Both the position numbers and the translations under genes were made by a program. This document shows, piece by piece, positions 33,133-44,184 of a DNA stretch of 64,000 bases. The notes under the pieces were generated by a model, which saw only the letters and a list, made by a program, of their open reading frames with translations, was not told where the DNA came from and made no database searches. This stretch comes from Anisakis pegreffii. Taxonomy: Eukaryota; Nematoda; Chromadorea; Rhabditida; Anisakidae. Location of the stretch: contig JAPYMA010000582.1 in the NCBI GenBank assembly GCA_035041965.1, positions 62,001 through 126,000 on the forward strand, written 5' to 3'. Positions within the stretch are counted from its first letter, which is position 1. Every line of letters begins with the position of its first letter.

Positions 33133-33526
33133 CGGCTTCGCACCATCGTCCGTCCTCGTCGCACGTCCAGTCGTCCATCCGGCGAACAAAGGAGAAAGAG
33201 AATGGAGGAGAAGAAAGAGAGAGAGAGAGAGGAAGAGAGAGGGAAAAGAGAGAGAGAGGAAGAGAGAGAGAGATCCGGCTGCGCCATCGTCCGTCCGTCC
33301 GTCGTCCGTCCAGTCGTCCATCCAGCGAACAAAAGAACAAAGAGAGAGAGAGAGAGGGAGAGAGAGAGAGAACCGGCTTCGCACCATCGTCCGTCCTCGT
33401 CGCACGTCCAGTCGTCCATCCGGCGAACAAAGGAGAAAGAGAATGGAGGAGAAGAAAGAGAGAGAGAGAAAAGAGAGAGAGGGAGAGAGAGGAAGAGAGA
33501 GAAAAGAGAGAGAGAACTGGCGAAAG
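33000..33526 (-). repeat. GA-microsatellite / minisatellite block, right
   Basis: Mirror of the block at 16152-16680, purine-rich on this strand. The order and number of GA runs and CGTCCAGTCGTCCATCC cassettes differ from the left arm. Long frames here (up to 297 codons of Arg/Glu-rich sequence) come from the simple repeat. Confidence 0.9.
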
Positions 33527-34246
33527 CCTGAAAATGCGAAAATATTGTATCAAATCCAGAAGATGTATTGAAATTGAAACATTGACATTATCTAGTAACT
33601 ACAACATCACTGTTTTCATCTCAATGTCTATCACATAAAAGTATTCCGCACAGTGACGATACTAACTGTATACTCTGAAATAGAATCACTCAATCTCAAA
33701 TAATCATCGACTGATTCCATCCGCATGAATTGTGTTTATTTTATCGATACTTCATTATTCTACCACGTTGATTATAGTTATTGCATTACTTTCTCATGTT
33801 GCACCATATGAGCAATTAATTGAATAGATAATATCAACTGATACCTCGGATTTATTGAGGCTTATGTAAGTGTTGATCCATCACGTCGTTAATGCGTGTC
33901 AAACCAACGATCCGTCATTGTCGTCCGTTCATCACGTATCGCTCTTGTAAATATCCATCTTAGAATACAACCATATGACCGTGTAGACATACAATCATAT
34001 CGTAGTAATATATTGTCCCATTAGAATTCACTATAGAGCCATATATCCAGATATTAATCATGTAATAACCACCATAATTTGGTATTTAGTATAACCGTTT
34101 ATTGATATATTATTAACCATTAACCATAATGATATTTTATTAACCATATTAACCACTTTATTATCAACCACATTAACCATATTGAAGGAGCAGCAATACT
34201 CACCGATTTCATCGAACTAGAATTAAGTTATGCTATGAAAAAGAGC

Positions 34247-34255
34247 CCTTTTATA
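34247..34255 (-). promoter_or_regulatory. TATA box of right inward transcription unit
   Basis: Mirror of 15424-15432: TATAAAAGG on the minus strand, followed by ATG AAA TCG (34212-34204) and the donor GTGAGT. Transcription would run toward the central satellite, convergent with the left unit. Confidence 0.5.
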
Positions 34256-34408
34256 CATTTCGCTTTGGGCGTATTCCCGCTTCGGGAATATTTAAATTCG
34301 GTTTCGCCAAATCAAATATTTCAAAATTCCCACCAGCTGAATGTGATGATCTATTGAAGAATAATTTATCAATGCATAGAAACTAATGATGATGGTGATG
34401 ATCAAAAC

Positions 34409-34581
34409 TTATTGGTGATAATGACCGCGATAAAAAAGAATGCAGCGAGCGATTTTTTTTCAATTTTGATAGGGAGAGCGGGATCAGTTTCATATTCGAT
34501 CAGCATCATATTCTCTTTTAAATGGATTACTTGGCATTGACCGATCAAATTTCTGTTCCGGTACTTTTTTCATCTCAATTG
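34409..34581 (-). other. Arm-specific segment, right
   Basis: This 173-bp segment replaces the unrelated 294 bp of the left arm between the terminus and the shared GTTTTGATCATCACCATC. No gene is recognised. Confidence 0.75.
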
Positions 34582-34681
34582 CTCTCACTTGCTCTAATGG
34601 TTGTTCCCTGCTTATCTCTCCTCGCGCGTGACTCCGCCCTCCTTCCGCCGACACGCGCATATGGCGAAGTGCGTACGCCCC

Positions 34682-35669
34682 GACGGTACTTTCCTCCTTA
34701 CAAGAACTGTTTCAAAGCGCAAATACGTAATTATACGTACAATTTTCGTAAACATAAGCTCTCAACTTCCGTTCATAGCCTCACTTCCATCCTCTGAGTT
34801 CTTTAAAATGAACTGAAGCGCCACAACATCCTCTCACCTTCTCCAATTTTATTGATTTCTAATATTCAGTTGAACTTCCAACGAAGTTTTATCAGCAACC
34901 ATTTCCCAAAGTAATTTTCAAGCAGTGCGGACAAAAATTGTAGTTTTGACGGTATTCAGCAGTCTTTTCATGTTTTGTTCCGTTATCACCTGTTTAATCA
35001 ATCGTCCTCAGGTTCATCCACCTTACTTCGTCGCTAATCAATGAATGAATCAACAACAAATCAGTAAAATCAACGGTTTGAATCTGTAAAACTTTTCACC
35101 ACAAGCACTGATACAACCAACTAGCGTTGTGCTCTTTCAAACAAATTTATCTCCACTTTGAACGGCATTCTTCGAATATCAGTGGAAGAATTATCATTTG
35201 GGAAGGAAAAAAGTTGCGAGTTTTTTGTGTGAACATGCAGAAGTGAAAGTATTTAGTGTTGTAAGTGTGTTTGTGGACGTGAATATTCAAACTTCTTCGT
35301 ATTGTCGAGTGCGCCTCGTCCGGTCTCGTCGAAAAAGAACGTTACTTTCATCTTTCATCGACGTTTATTGTTATTTGTTTGATATTTTTCATCAGATTTT
35401 CTGTTTAATATTCGTGTTATCTGTTTGATTTCACATTGTTTTCATGCAGTGATTACTATTCATTGATCAGTTTCTATTGTTTCCTTTGCGTACACCATAT
35501 TTATCTTTGTCCTGTCCAATTGTTTGTTATGGAATGTATTTGTAAGTGCATGTTCAAAGCATAGCGTTTATCGATCATTTCCCAGTTTTAAAGCAAACCT
35601 TTTTGTCGTCGTGTATAACTTTCAGAAGTGTATTCGTTTTTCCGTAAACGTTGTTCACATCTTTTGCAA
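34682..35669. other. Intergenic region upstream of Pelota
   Basis: I see no gene. The Pelota promoter probably lies here but no clear core element stands out. Confidence 0.5.
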
Positions 35670-35715
35670 TTTTTAGACGGAACAATTTTTATGTTTCTGA
35701 AAACGAATCGGCAAT

Positions 35716-38700
35716 ATGAAGCTACTGAAGAAGTATATCGACAGAGACGGCGCCGGGTAAGGATTATGGCTCAGTGAATTTATCGAATGTTGGAAAACTA
35801 ACTGAAAAGAAATTGAGTATAGAGGCAGAAAACAAGATGCTTCATTATTTCACAGTTTTATAGCTTTTCAGCATTTTGATTGCAATTTTCTAGATCCCAA
35901 GCTTTAGGCGTTCAACTTTCATGTAATCTTCGATGAAGAATGCCTTGAATGTTGTAGTAAATGATGATATTGAAGAGATGTAACACTGATATGCGAAGAA
36001 GCCGAAGATATGTGGCATATCTACAATCTGGTTCGAGTCGGCGACACGCTTCGTTGCCAGACTGTGCGTAAGGTTACCACCGAAACTAGTACAGGCACAA
36101 CCTCCAGGTAAAGCTGTGCTGCTTGAGTGCACGAGTATAGTTTCATATTCCGTCACTTTGACTCAACAATTATTAAGTAGGGAATGAGCTTCAACTTGGA
36201 TTGTCAGGTTGTGTCTATTTTCTGTAGAATCGTTGCATTACAAAATAGATTTATTTATCAGTTAATTTTATTGCCTAAGATATCTTCTGCTCTTGAGAAA
36301 TAGCCATTTTCTGAGGAATGTTAAGCGCGGAGCTTTGAAGAGGTGCAACATGTGTTGAAAGTTGGCAGGAAATAATGTGAGTGGAGTATTTCGGGGTGCT
36401 GAAATTCATGTTCGAGTCGGCAACATGAAATCTTAGTCTTTGTGGAGGCGAAATTATCCGAATTCTTTTAAGTCAATTCGTTGGCCGGCTGATAATCTTA
36501 GAATTCAAATTATTTAACCCATCATTCTTTTTTTTTTTGAAGTTAAATCCTGTCTCTTTGTGTGGATTTCGAATCAGCGATCCATAAATCCTGATTAAAT
36601 CATGAAGATGACTAATTTAGATCAGATTATTGATCAAATATTTCGCATGATCGTTGGATGATTTCAGTCAACGAGTTCATACAACTTTATCTATTTGCGT
36701 TGAAACGGTGGATTTCGATGCGGTCGCGTGCACACTTCATTTGAAGGGTAAAAACGTTGTCGAAAATGAACACGTCAAAATGGGTCAATATCACACACTC
36801 GATCTTATGCTCGGCAAAAAATTTCAACTTTATAAACCATGTTGGGACATTGTGGATATGGATCGTTTGAATATGGCTCTCGACGTTCGTTTTTTTTTTT
36901 TTTTGTTTGTTTTAACTGATTTTTTGAAGTTATCACACCCTAAAAGATAAAGTTCTCCTCAATCGATTGTGCCAGCAATCTGATTTTGAGTGATGAAGAT
37001 GTGAAAGCTGTCAGAAGGTTTCAATTCTTATCAGCTTGATAAGCTGTGAGACTCTGATTTCGTAGTTATTTACTGTTTGATAGAAGAAAGTTTCGATATC
37101 ATTCAAGGTGACACAGCATGCCGATGTGGCTGCAGTTGTTATGCACGAAGGTCTTGCGCACGTTTGCCTTCTGACCGCATCAATGACAATTGTTCGAGCG
37201 AAGATCGATATGCAGGTTGGTGCTTATCCTATTGGAATTCATCATTGCTTGCATTTAGTTCTCAGTTCTGGCTCGTGTTTTATCATTTCATCGCTTTTCT
37301 TCGAAAATAATTTCATTTTTTCCATCGACTTTTCAATAATGTTTTAAGAATTCAATAAGTCTACAGCACACAACGAGTGAATGCGATTAGAATGAATTTA
37401 TTCAATGAATTTCTGATCAGTATGAAATGTTCTCGCGAAATGATCTTTGGTTTCAACCGTTGAAGAATTGCTCGCAGTGACGTTTGGTTGTTGCTAAGGA
37501 TTGTTTCGTTGTTATGAAAAGATAATTTCGATGTTTTCAGATACCACGGAAACGGAAGGGTTTATCGGGTCATCACGATAAGGGTATTGTGCGCTTTTTT
37601 GATGCGATCGCAACGGCGTTCATCAGACATGTTAATTTAAAAGTATTAATTACTTTGTTTGGTCATTATTTTCGTTGGGACATATAGGATCAGAGTAAAT
37701 CTCTTTCCAGAGAGTATAAATTTGTTTGGGATATAAATGTGGAATTTTGTATTACCATTTCAAATTAGTTGAATTGTGTTGGTAGTGAATATTATGATTT
37801 GCAGTTTCCTGGATTGTCGCATTCTTATCTATTATTGTTCTTGTTATAGTTGGTATTAATGAAGAACTTATTCGTATCATCTTATCAGTATGAGAATTTA
37901 GGTTGTAAAATGTGTGTTGCTGGCAAGTCGTGGTTTTTTGAACGAGCAGTTTATGAAGCATTTATTGGAGTTCGCGGATAAACAGGGCAATAAACAAATT
38001 GCTGAGAATCGATCGAAGTTTTTATTGGTTCATTCGAGTAGTGGTTATAAGCACGCGTTGAACGAGGTGCTTGCGGATCCTTCGGTTGCGAATGCTCTTT
38101 CTGAAACTAAGGTCTGTATTTATCTTGATTGTCGAGTTCATTGCGGTTGATTATTTAACGATTGTGATTGTCATTGATGTTATTGTTATAGGCACAAGGT
38201 GAAGTGAAAGCGTTGAATACGTTCTTTAATTTAATGGCGACCGAACCAGCTCGTGCATTCTACGGCCTGAAGCATATCGAAATGGCGAACGAACACTTGG
38301 CGATTGAAACTTTGTTACTTTCTGATTCATTGTTTCGTTCGAACGATATAAAACAACGTAAGAAATACGTCAATTTGGTCGAATCAATCAAGGAACAAGT
38401 TTGTTGTTTTTTCGTTTTTACGTTGATTCATTCATTCATTCGTTTTTTTCATATTTCCATCTTCTTTATTTATTGGTCGTCTTTCTCTACTTCACTATTG
38501 TTTCATTATTTATCTTCGACAAAAGAAGAAATCTATCGACCAATGAAGCTTGTCAAATGAGGTTTTTGCTTATTTTCGATCAGTACTGTTTTGAGGACGA
38601 ATTCCAGTGGAATGAGCTCAACCTCACTTATTGATTGCATTCATAACGGACTATTTAGCGATAATTATTTATTACCATTATCATTACTAACACTTTTCTT

Positions 38701-38944
38701 TGTATGCTTTTTGATATTTTTGGCGGAAAAAGGAATTGAATTAAAAATTGAATTGTTATGGTGGATGTGTTGTTTTCAGGGTGCGAATGTATTAATATTT
38801 TCGTCGATGCATCCCAGTGGTGAACAGTTGAGTCTGTTAAGTGGCATAGCAGCCATACTGAAGTTTCCGTTGCATGAGCTCGAAGATGAGGATATGTCCG
38901 ATAGTGATGATGCTGATGAAAATAACGAATCGATTAAGAAATGA
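35716..38944 (+). CDS. pelo: Pelota, ribosome rescue factor
   Basis: eRF1-like protein that, with HBS1, enters the empty A site of stalled ribosomes and splits them with ABCE1 in no-go and non-stop decay. Eight exons (35716-35756, 35976-36107, 36668-36884, 37108-37215, 37541-37642, 37902-38111, 38192-38398, 38780-38944) join in phase to 393 residues; human PELO is 385. The start [14 protein letters not shown] matches the family. The N-terminal domain has [19 protein letters not shown] and [11 protein letters not shown]. The middle domain starts at [20 protein letters not shown] and has the basic IPRKRKG loop. The C-terminal domain contains [18 protein letters not shown] and [20 protein letters not shown]. 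It ends in an acidic tail, as in other animals. The GGQ of eRF1 is absent, as expected for Pelota. Confidence 0.97.
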
Positions 38945-40563
38945 TACTTTCTCCGAATCTTGTTCCAATTTTATTTTTATTTATTTGCTTATTTCATTCA
39001 CCTTTTTAACCTATTCGCTTGCTTATTTATTTGTGATTCACTGATAACGTACAAAATTGATCAGTTATGTATGTATTGATTTCCATTTTCATGCGTATTC
39101 AGACGTACTGCTCTGTTTTTCGCAAATTTTACATCGGTCTTTCATTCACGTCATCATCATCTTCATACATTATTGCTGTGATCGATCGACATGTTCGCTT
39201 TTCGCAATGACTTTATAGTTTTTCGTGATTGAATTTGTTTGTAACCAATCAGTCCACTTATGCAATTTGTATATTGACAACATTTCACGATTAATACGTT
39301 TTGAGTACAACGGTAATGCTATCATTTCTCGTGTCAGCAGAAGAATAAAACAGATCTGATTGCATTCTTTTGTATGTTCAATCGGTATTAGTAATGGCTG
39401 ATTGCGAGCACACAAATGTCCACTAGTTATCAGTAAATGACATTTTTAACTTCACTGTCATTCCTTTGCCTTTTTTCTTCATTACATAGCTGAGAACATT
39501 CAACAGGTCAGTTCGCAAACAATCTGTTTTATTGAGTGATGTTGCCCCAGGAGCTTTTTTTAAAGTGATTTTTGCGCAAATTTGAAATTGATTGATGCAT
39601 TTGATCAGTTATGACTTATCGCCTTCAGATTGATTGATTTCTATTGATTCATTCATTTCATCATATGAATCATATGATGAAATGAATGAATCAATAGAAA
39701 GGAAGAGAAGGAGTACACATCGGACTGATTTACTGATTCTGAAAGAAAGTTTGATCATCTGAAAGCAACAAAGAGTGTGTAATGGAATGAACAGTTTATT
39801 AAATACTCCTGAATCGAACGCAATAAGCTGATGATGTGTCGGTGTTTTTGTCATAAATAATGATGAAGTATGTTTACGAATGTAATGGAAAAGCGATAAC
39901 GATTATGTTACCAACCGAACGTACTCCTGTTTGAAACGAATAAAGTCAACACGTGGAAATACCGATAGATTGCAACGACGCATCACGGAGATGTGGATGA
40001 TTTGTTTGGTTTATCGTGCATAATTAACGTATTTATTTGTATAGAACGGACGACCTGGCGATGCGATTGCCACGATAATAAAAGGAAACGAATATATGAA
40101 TGAGTTGGTGAATAAACACTGCCATCAACTGATAAAGTAAACAACGTTTCGGAAATATTCACATCACTGAACAGTTGCTGCTAGATTATAGCATAACTAA
40201 CATATCGTTTAAAATGAAATCATTTCATAGTATTTACAATGGAAATAAACAAACAGACTGGTGGCTGATAAACGAAATTCATTTATTGAAAAGAGAGAAG
40301 GAACTTGTGGCTGAATATAATTTTTTCCACTCACGAGAACCATCGTTAGGATTACAATCATTTGCATTTCGTTGAATGATAAAGTTTCATAAGAATTCAT
40401 TCAGTGATATCACAATTTATTTGAGATAGTTGTGAGAATAACTAGTTTTCATGTTAAAGATATGAAGAAAAGAATAAGTTCAAATTTCAACACTTAACAA
40501 GCGAGATTTAAACGAATGAGACGTGATCAGCAGCAAACTGAATTCAAGAACAACATCAATAAA
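38945..40563. other. Intergenic region between Pelota and XBP1
   Basis: These two genes converge, so this is 3' sequence of both. No gene is recognised; the notable feature is the 31-bp perfect hairpin at 39638-39700. Confidence 0.55.
39638..39700. repeat. 31-bp perfect hairpin with 1-base centre
   Basis: Arms 39638-39668 and 39670-39700 are exact reverse complements around a single A; the arm begins TTTCTATTGATTCATTCATT. Such a tight loop does not suit a microRNA precursor. Confidence 0.9.
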
Positions 40564-42164
40564 TTAAATGGCATCAGAAGCCAACTCGAACTCATCGTCA
40601 CCCATCGTGAAATCATCCCAAACCAGCTGTGCTCCCAGTATCGGGTCATCATTTCCAATGAACGGAAACTCTTTGTCGTAGTCGTCGTCAAACTTGCTTT
40701 CGTCATCAACTTGCAGTAGATCATAATTCATATTCCATGCAGCACTGTTGTTGTGAATATCGTTTGTTGTCAACGACATATCCAACGGTTCGTCACAAAT
40801 TGGTATTGTTGAGGTGGATGGCGATGGGAGTGTTGTGTTTGTTGTTGAGATATTACTATTCGGACTTCGTGGTACCACATGCAATGGGGACAATGATGCA
40901 GAAGACGGTAGGGGTGATGCAGGAGATTGGTCATTATGATTAGGTGATAAGTGATTATCAGTTGTGGGATGAAGATATTCCGGTGCTAAATAGATATGCG
41001 ATGTCGGGCTATCCACTCGACTCGTTTGGCTGTTTTGCGAGGTTGATGCCGTCTTGACAAGAGCACTGTTGTGGAATGCAGCTGTTGACGATGATGCAGT
41101 AGTTCGAGTATCTTCTCTTTGATTAGATTCATCTTCTGCTTTCGAGCTGCTCTCTTGTCGCTCGTCAACAAGCATTTGTGAACAGAACTGCTCAAGTTCG
41201 GGATCATCCTCGAAAAGTTCGTTGATGATTTCTTCGAGATCGATCCCATTAATGAGACTATTACCATCATCACCAGTTGCAGCCTGCTCGACGCCGACGC
41301 CTGTTCCCTCTGCTGGGGCCCGTGAATGGATTCTGCAGATCCAAGGGACGACTGCGCTGAGCAATGGTTGCTTTTGGTGATCTCTTCTTTGATAGTCTCA
41401 TCCTGATTATCATCAGTGTTGTTGTTGTTGTTGATAGTATTATTAGTAGAAGCATTCACACGATGATCCATCATCGCCTTATAATCGTTGACAAGCATTT
41501 CTAACTGAGTATTTCGTTCCTTCAGATCATCGCACAATGAAGTGATTCGTTTGTTCTCATCTCTCAACAATTTATTCTCATTCACTAACTGATGCAATGC
41601 TTCTTCAAGTTTACACGTCCTCACCTTTTTGCGATCTCGTGCCGTTTGTGCCGCTACACGATTCTTGATCTTACGACGGTTAAGTTTCTCCTCGGCTGTC
41701 AAATGCGTCAGACGTTCACGTTTCCGAACAGGATGGGCATCGTTCGCGGACAATCCAAGCAAGTCGTCGATTGATGTCGCTGCTGAAAGGGTCGGTAGCG
41801 GTGATGCCGTAGATGCTCTTCTATTGTCGTCATCATCATGAATATCATAATAGTCACTTTCAGTCTTAGCAATACGGGAGAATGGTCGTTTCACCGATAG
41901 TTTTTGATTACTGGTTGTGGAGGGTAGGGATTTGTTGTTGGACGTGATCGGTTGGAGGATGGCTGCAGTGCTGGGTAATATTGCACGATTGGATGCGCTC
42001 GATTGTACGGTCAGGGTTGGGATGTGACGATTGATGGTGATCTGACGAATTGACGTGGACGGTGTTGACGACGAGGAACACACTGAATTTGTATAACTTC
42101 TGGTTGAGGGTTGATGCGAGGCATTAGGCCTGGCAGGCACTATATAAATTGTTCGGGTGGTCAT
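40564..42164 (-). CDS. xbp1: XBP1, bZIP factor of the unfolded protein response
   Basis: Transcription factor switched on when IRE1 removes a short intron from its mRNA during ER stress. Unspliced mRNA encodes 392 residues (42164 down to the stop at 40986). Removing 23 nt at 41313-41335 shifts into the second long frame, ending at 40564, for about 525 residues. The bZIP spans about 145-225: basic region NRRKIKNRVAAQTARDRKK, then a Leu/Val heptad zipper. The N-terminus is Ser/Thr-rich with an acidic patch (YYDIHDDDDN). The spliced C-terminus is acidic and aromatic (LEEIINELFEDDPELEQF; FDDDYDKEFPFIGNDDP), as expected of a transactivation domain. There are no conventional introns in the coding region, unusual here. 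The start was chosen as the first ATG of the open frame, in the promoter context described separately. Confidence 0.93.
41313..41335 (-). other. xbp1: IRE1-type unconventional intron of xbp1 (23 nt)
   Basis: On the coding strand the two cut sites read CTG^CAGA and CAG^CAGA, both matching the CNG^CNGN loop consensus of IRE1 sites. The 23 nt between them lack GT-AG ends. Removal shifts the frame and joins the bZIP frame to the 249-codon downstream frame. Metazoan xbp1 introns are typically 23 or 26 nt. Confidence 0.92.
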
Positions 42165-42330
42165 CTTCTCTTCTCTTTCTTCTTCACACTGAGGCTCAAC
42201 AACTGAGATGGCCAGTTTCTGGCTGAAGAAAGACTTCCCGGGAAATGGCTACAGCGTTACAGAATATGCTCGGGTAAGGCAGCATCAAGCTAACCTCAGA
42301 GAGTGTCAGTCGATCGACGAGATCACAAGG

Positions 42331-42368
42331 ACACGTCACCATAAATTGTTCGTTTCGGCAGCGATTGG
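42331..42368 (-). promoter_or_regulatory. Candidate xbp1 promoter: UPRE-like core and CCAAT box
   Basis: On the coding strand, TGACGTGT (42338-42331) matches the TGACGTG core bound by XBP1/ATF6, and a CCAAT box lies at 42368-42364, about 170-200 bases before the ATG. This suggests self-regulation; it is inferred from motifs only. Confidence 0.4.
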
Positions 42369-42399
42369 TTATAAACGCGGAATAGACCACGCCTTTGAA

Positions 42400-43702
42400 T
42401 CAATATGAGCGAACGAAATGAAGTAGTTGGCGTTAGATATATTTCATAAGTGAGATTGTGTACGACGGCTGGATGATGCAATATGAGGTGATGCGGGCAG
42501 TGCTGCGGTATGATGCAATAAATCGTAATGCTCACACGGTTGTCATACTCTGTGCTAATGTTTATGAATATATTAACTGATAACAGTACAGTGCTTACAG
42601 AGTTCCAACGATTTTTCAATGCTGGGATCGAGTAGTGCTTAAAGTGTGGAGATATGACATGTTCAACATATTCTTTCTGATCAGTCACAAACAATTAGGA
42701 ATTAGAAACAGTTTATCTAACAAATTATACAGACATTTTATAAAGAAAATGGTATTAAGATTGACACACCAACAAGATATTCGGTTGAGTGAAATTTGAA
42801 ACAAGTTCTGAGAAATCACTATTAGGGCATTGATCGCTGAATCACTCATTCCCTTTCGCAACAGTGCTTTAAAACTCAAATCATCGACGGAACAAAGCTT
42901 GAGATCATTTCATTAAGTGGATCAGTGTTTGGTGCAGGATTGGGTTCGAGGAATTTGGCAGTCGGTGGGACTGTTCTAGTCAGTGGAGCATTTCTTTCGT
43001 TGGAGAGTATTGGATTGTGCTCCGACTTGAAATGCACACGATCCTTTTACTTGTTTAATTTCACCACACAATTACATTTCGCAGTTTCATCGTCCGTTTT
43101 GAAAAGAAAATATTGCCAGTAGCGAGAATGATGCCGCTTTCGTCGTGTTTTTAATATGTGCGATTGAACGTGTATTGTTTGAAGACATATTTTCCAAATG
43201 CATGCGAATTTGATGGGCCATAATAATGAAAGAAAAGCAACGATGACGATGAATGTGTGTGAATGATCGCGACTGCCCCATCTAATTGAGATATGTGTAA
43301 GAAAATGGCGATATCTCCTCAGGATAGCAAAATCGCTGGACAGCATATACCCTGGATTCCTGGATATATGTTGGATATGACAATTTATATGCTTTCATCA
43401 CTCCTGATTTCGTGTTTCATCGTCATCGTTGCTTTTCAATCATTATTATCCTCAATCCAGGATCCAAGATAATAATGAAAGAAAAGCAACGATGACGATG
43501 AAATACAACATAAAGAGTGATGAAAGCGTATAAATTGAGGCTGATACCCGTTGACTGAGACAGTTTTTACTCGTTGCACACTAAATTCACATTGCATTCC
43601 TACAGCATCCCATCACACAAGTGTTATTGTACTGACGGAAATTACGAATTAATTTAGTTTGTTGCACGAAAATTCATTGTAAGCACATGTAACATGAAGT
43701 AA
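42400..43702. other. Intergenic region upstream of XBP1
   Basis: I see no gene. It contains the long hairpin at 43381-43537 and a third copy of its core at 43221-43253. Confidence 0.5.
43381..43537. repeat. Long imperfect hairpin (70-base arms)
   Basis: Arms 43381-43450 and 43468-43537 pair over about 23 bp, then an 11/11 internal loop, then about 36 bp with one mismatch, around a 17-base loop. The core AAGCAACGATGACGATGAA also occurs once more at 43221-43253 in the same orientation as the right arm. It could be a fold-back element remnant or a small-RNA precursor. Confidence 0.8.
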
Positions 43703-44184
43703 ATGAGTGCCGACAATGGAAGTGGAAAATTAAAGCAATATCGGATCGTTTTCACGCTGAGTGTGCAACAAGTTTGGTTTAAGCCAGCCATTTGTGCATC
43801 CTACAAGAAAGCCGCGAAAACCTTTGAACCAAATTTGTTCAAGAAGCTCGAGAAGTTCAGGTAGTTATGTCCACGACAAGAAGTCAGCATAAGCTATGAA
43901 CTCTAATATTTCCATTACTTCATCCGTTTCAATCATCAGGTAACATGTTCAACGGGTATCTCTCTTACGATTCAGTCGCCTGTACATTTATTCAGAGCAT
44001 CAGCTGGAACCTATTTGCAAAACTTATAAGACTGTATTCCATCACAAATTGCCATATTTCGGCTCATGATTAAACTCAGGATAAGGTCACGTTATACGGC
44101 TTGATGAGAAGTTATCCAGTACGTATGGTAAAAGAGATTGACGGGAACGAAGATTTAGTGCGTGATGAGAGTATGAAGAAATGA
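43703..44184 (+). CDS. Possible small multi-exon gene or pseudogene
   Basis: An ATG at 43703 opens 52 codons (MSADNGSGKLKQYRIVFTLS..., ending LFKKLEKF) up to a donor at 43861 (AG then GTAGTT). A second coding-like stretch follows an acceptor CTCAG at 44079: 34 codons beginning DKVTLYGLMRSYPVRMVKEI, ending at a TGA at 44184. Both have codon usage like the neighbouring genes. The exon phases do not match directly (phase 2 to phase 0), and the candidate middle exon at about 43940-44033 does not fix this cleanly. I do not recognise the product. It may be a pseudogene or may have a small exon I have missed. Confidence 0.3.

Larger units (their letters stand above)
14868..34681. repeat. Giant inverted duplication (two ~10-kb arms)
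   Basis: The left arm (14868-25170) and right arm (25171-34681) are reverse complements in the same order, meeting head to head at about 25170. Both ends carry GCGTACGCACTTCGCC (left as written, right inverted), which itself contains an 8-base palindrome; outside it the flanks are unrelated. From the outside in, each arm has a ~100-bp terminus, a variable segment, a TATA box with short ATG exon, a CT/GA minisatellite block, about 1.5 kb of spacer and a satellite. The arms differ in detail: 294 versus 173 bp in the variable segment, different GA-rich sequence near 16.7 and 32.9 kb, and different satellite copy number. I see no transposase, reverse transcriptase or clear target-site duplication. 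It could be a paired insertion of an unknown element, an inverted duplication, or two loci wrongly joined. Confidence 0.9.

Noticed and set aside
32457..33531. 297-codon and other long Arg/Glu- or Ser/Leu-rich frames in the GA/CT blocks of both arms
   Set aside because: They are translations of simple repeats that cannot contain stops; overlapping long frames occur in all directions, so length is not evidence of coding.
14868..34681. Explanation of the inverted duplication as a single-molecule fold-back read artefact
   Set aside because: The flanks differ and the arms contain replaced segments; a misjoin of two distinct copies remains possible, but not a simple fold-back.
42208..42408. 66-codon plus-strand frame upstream of XBP1
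   Set aside because: It lies in the presumed XBP1 promoter, has no domain, and no consistent downstream exon was found.
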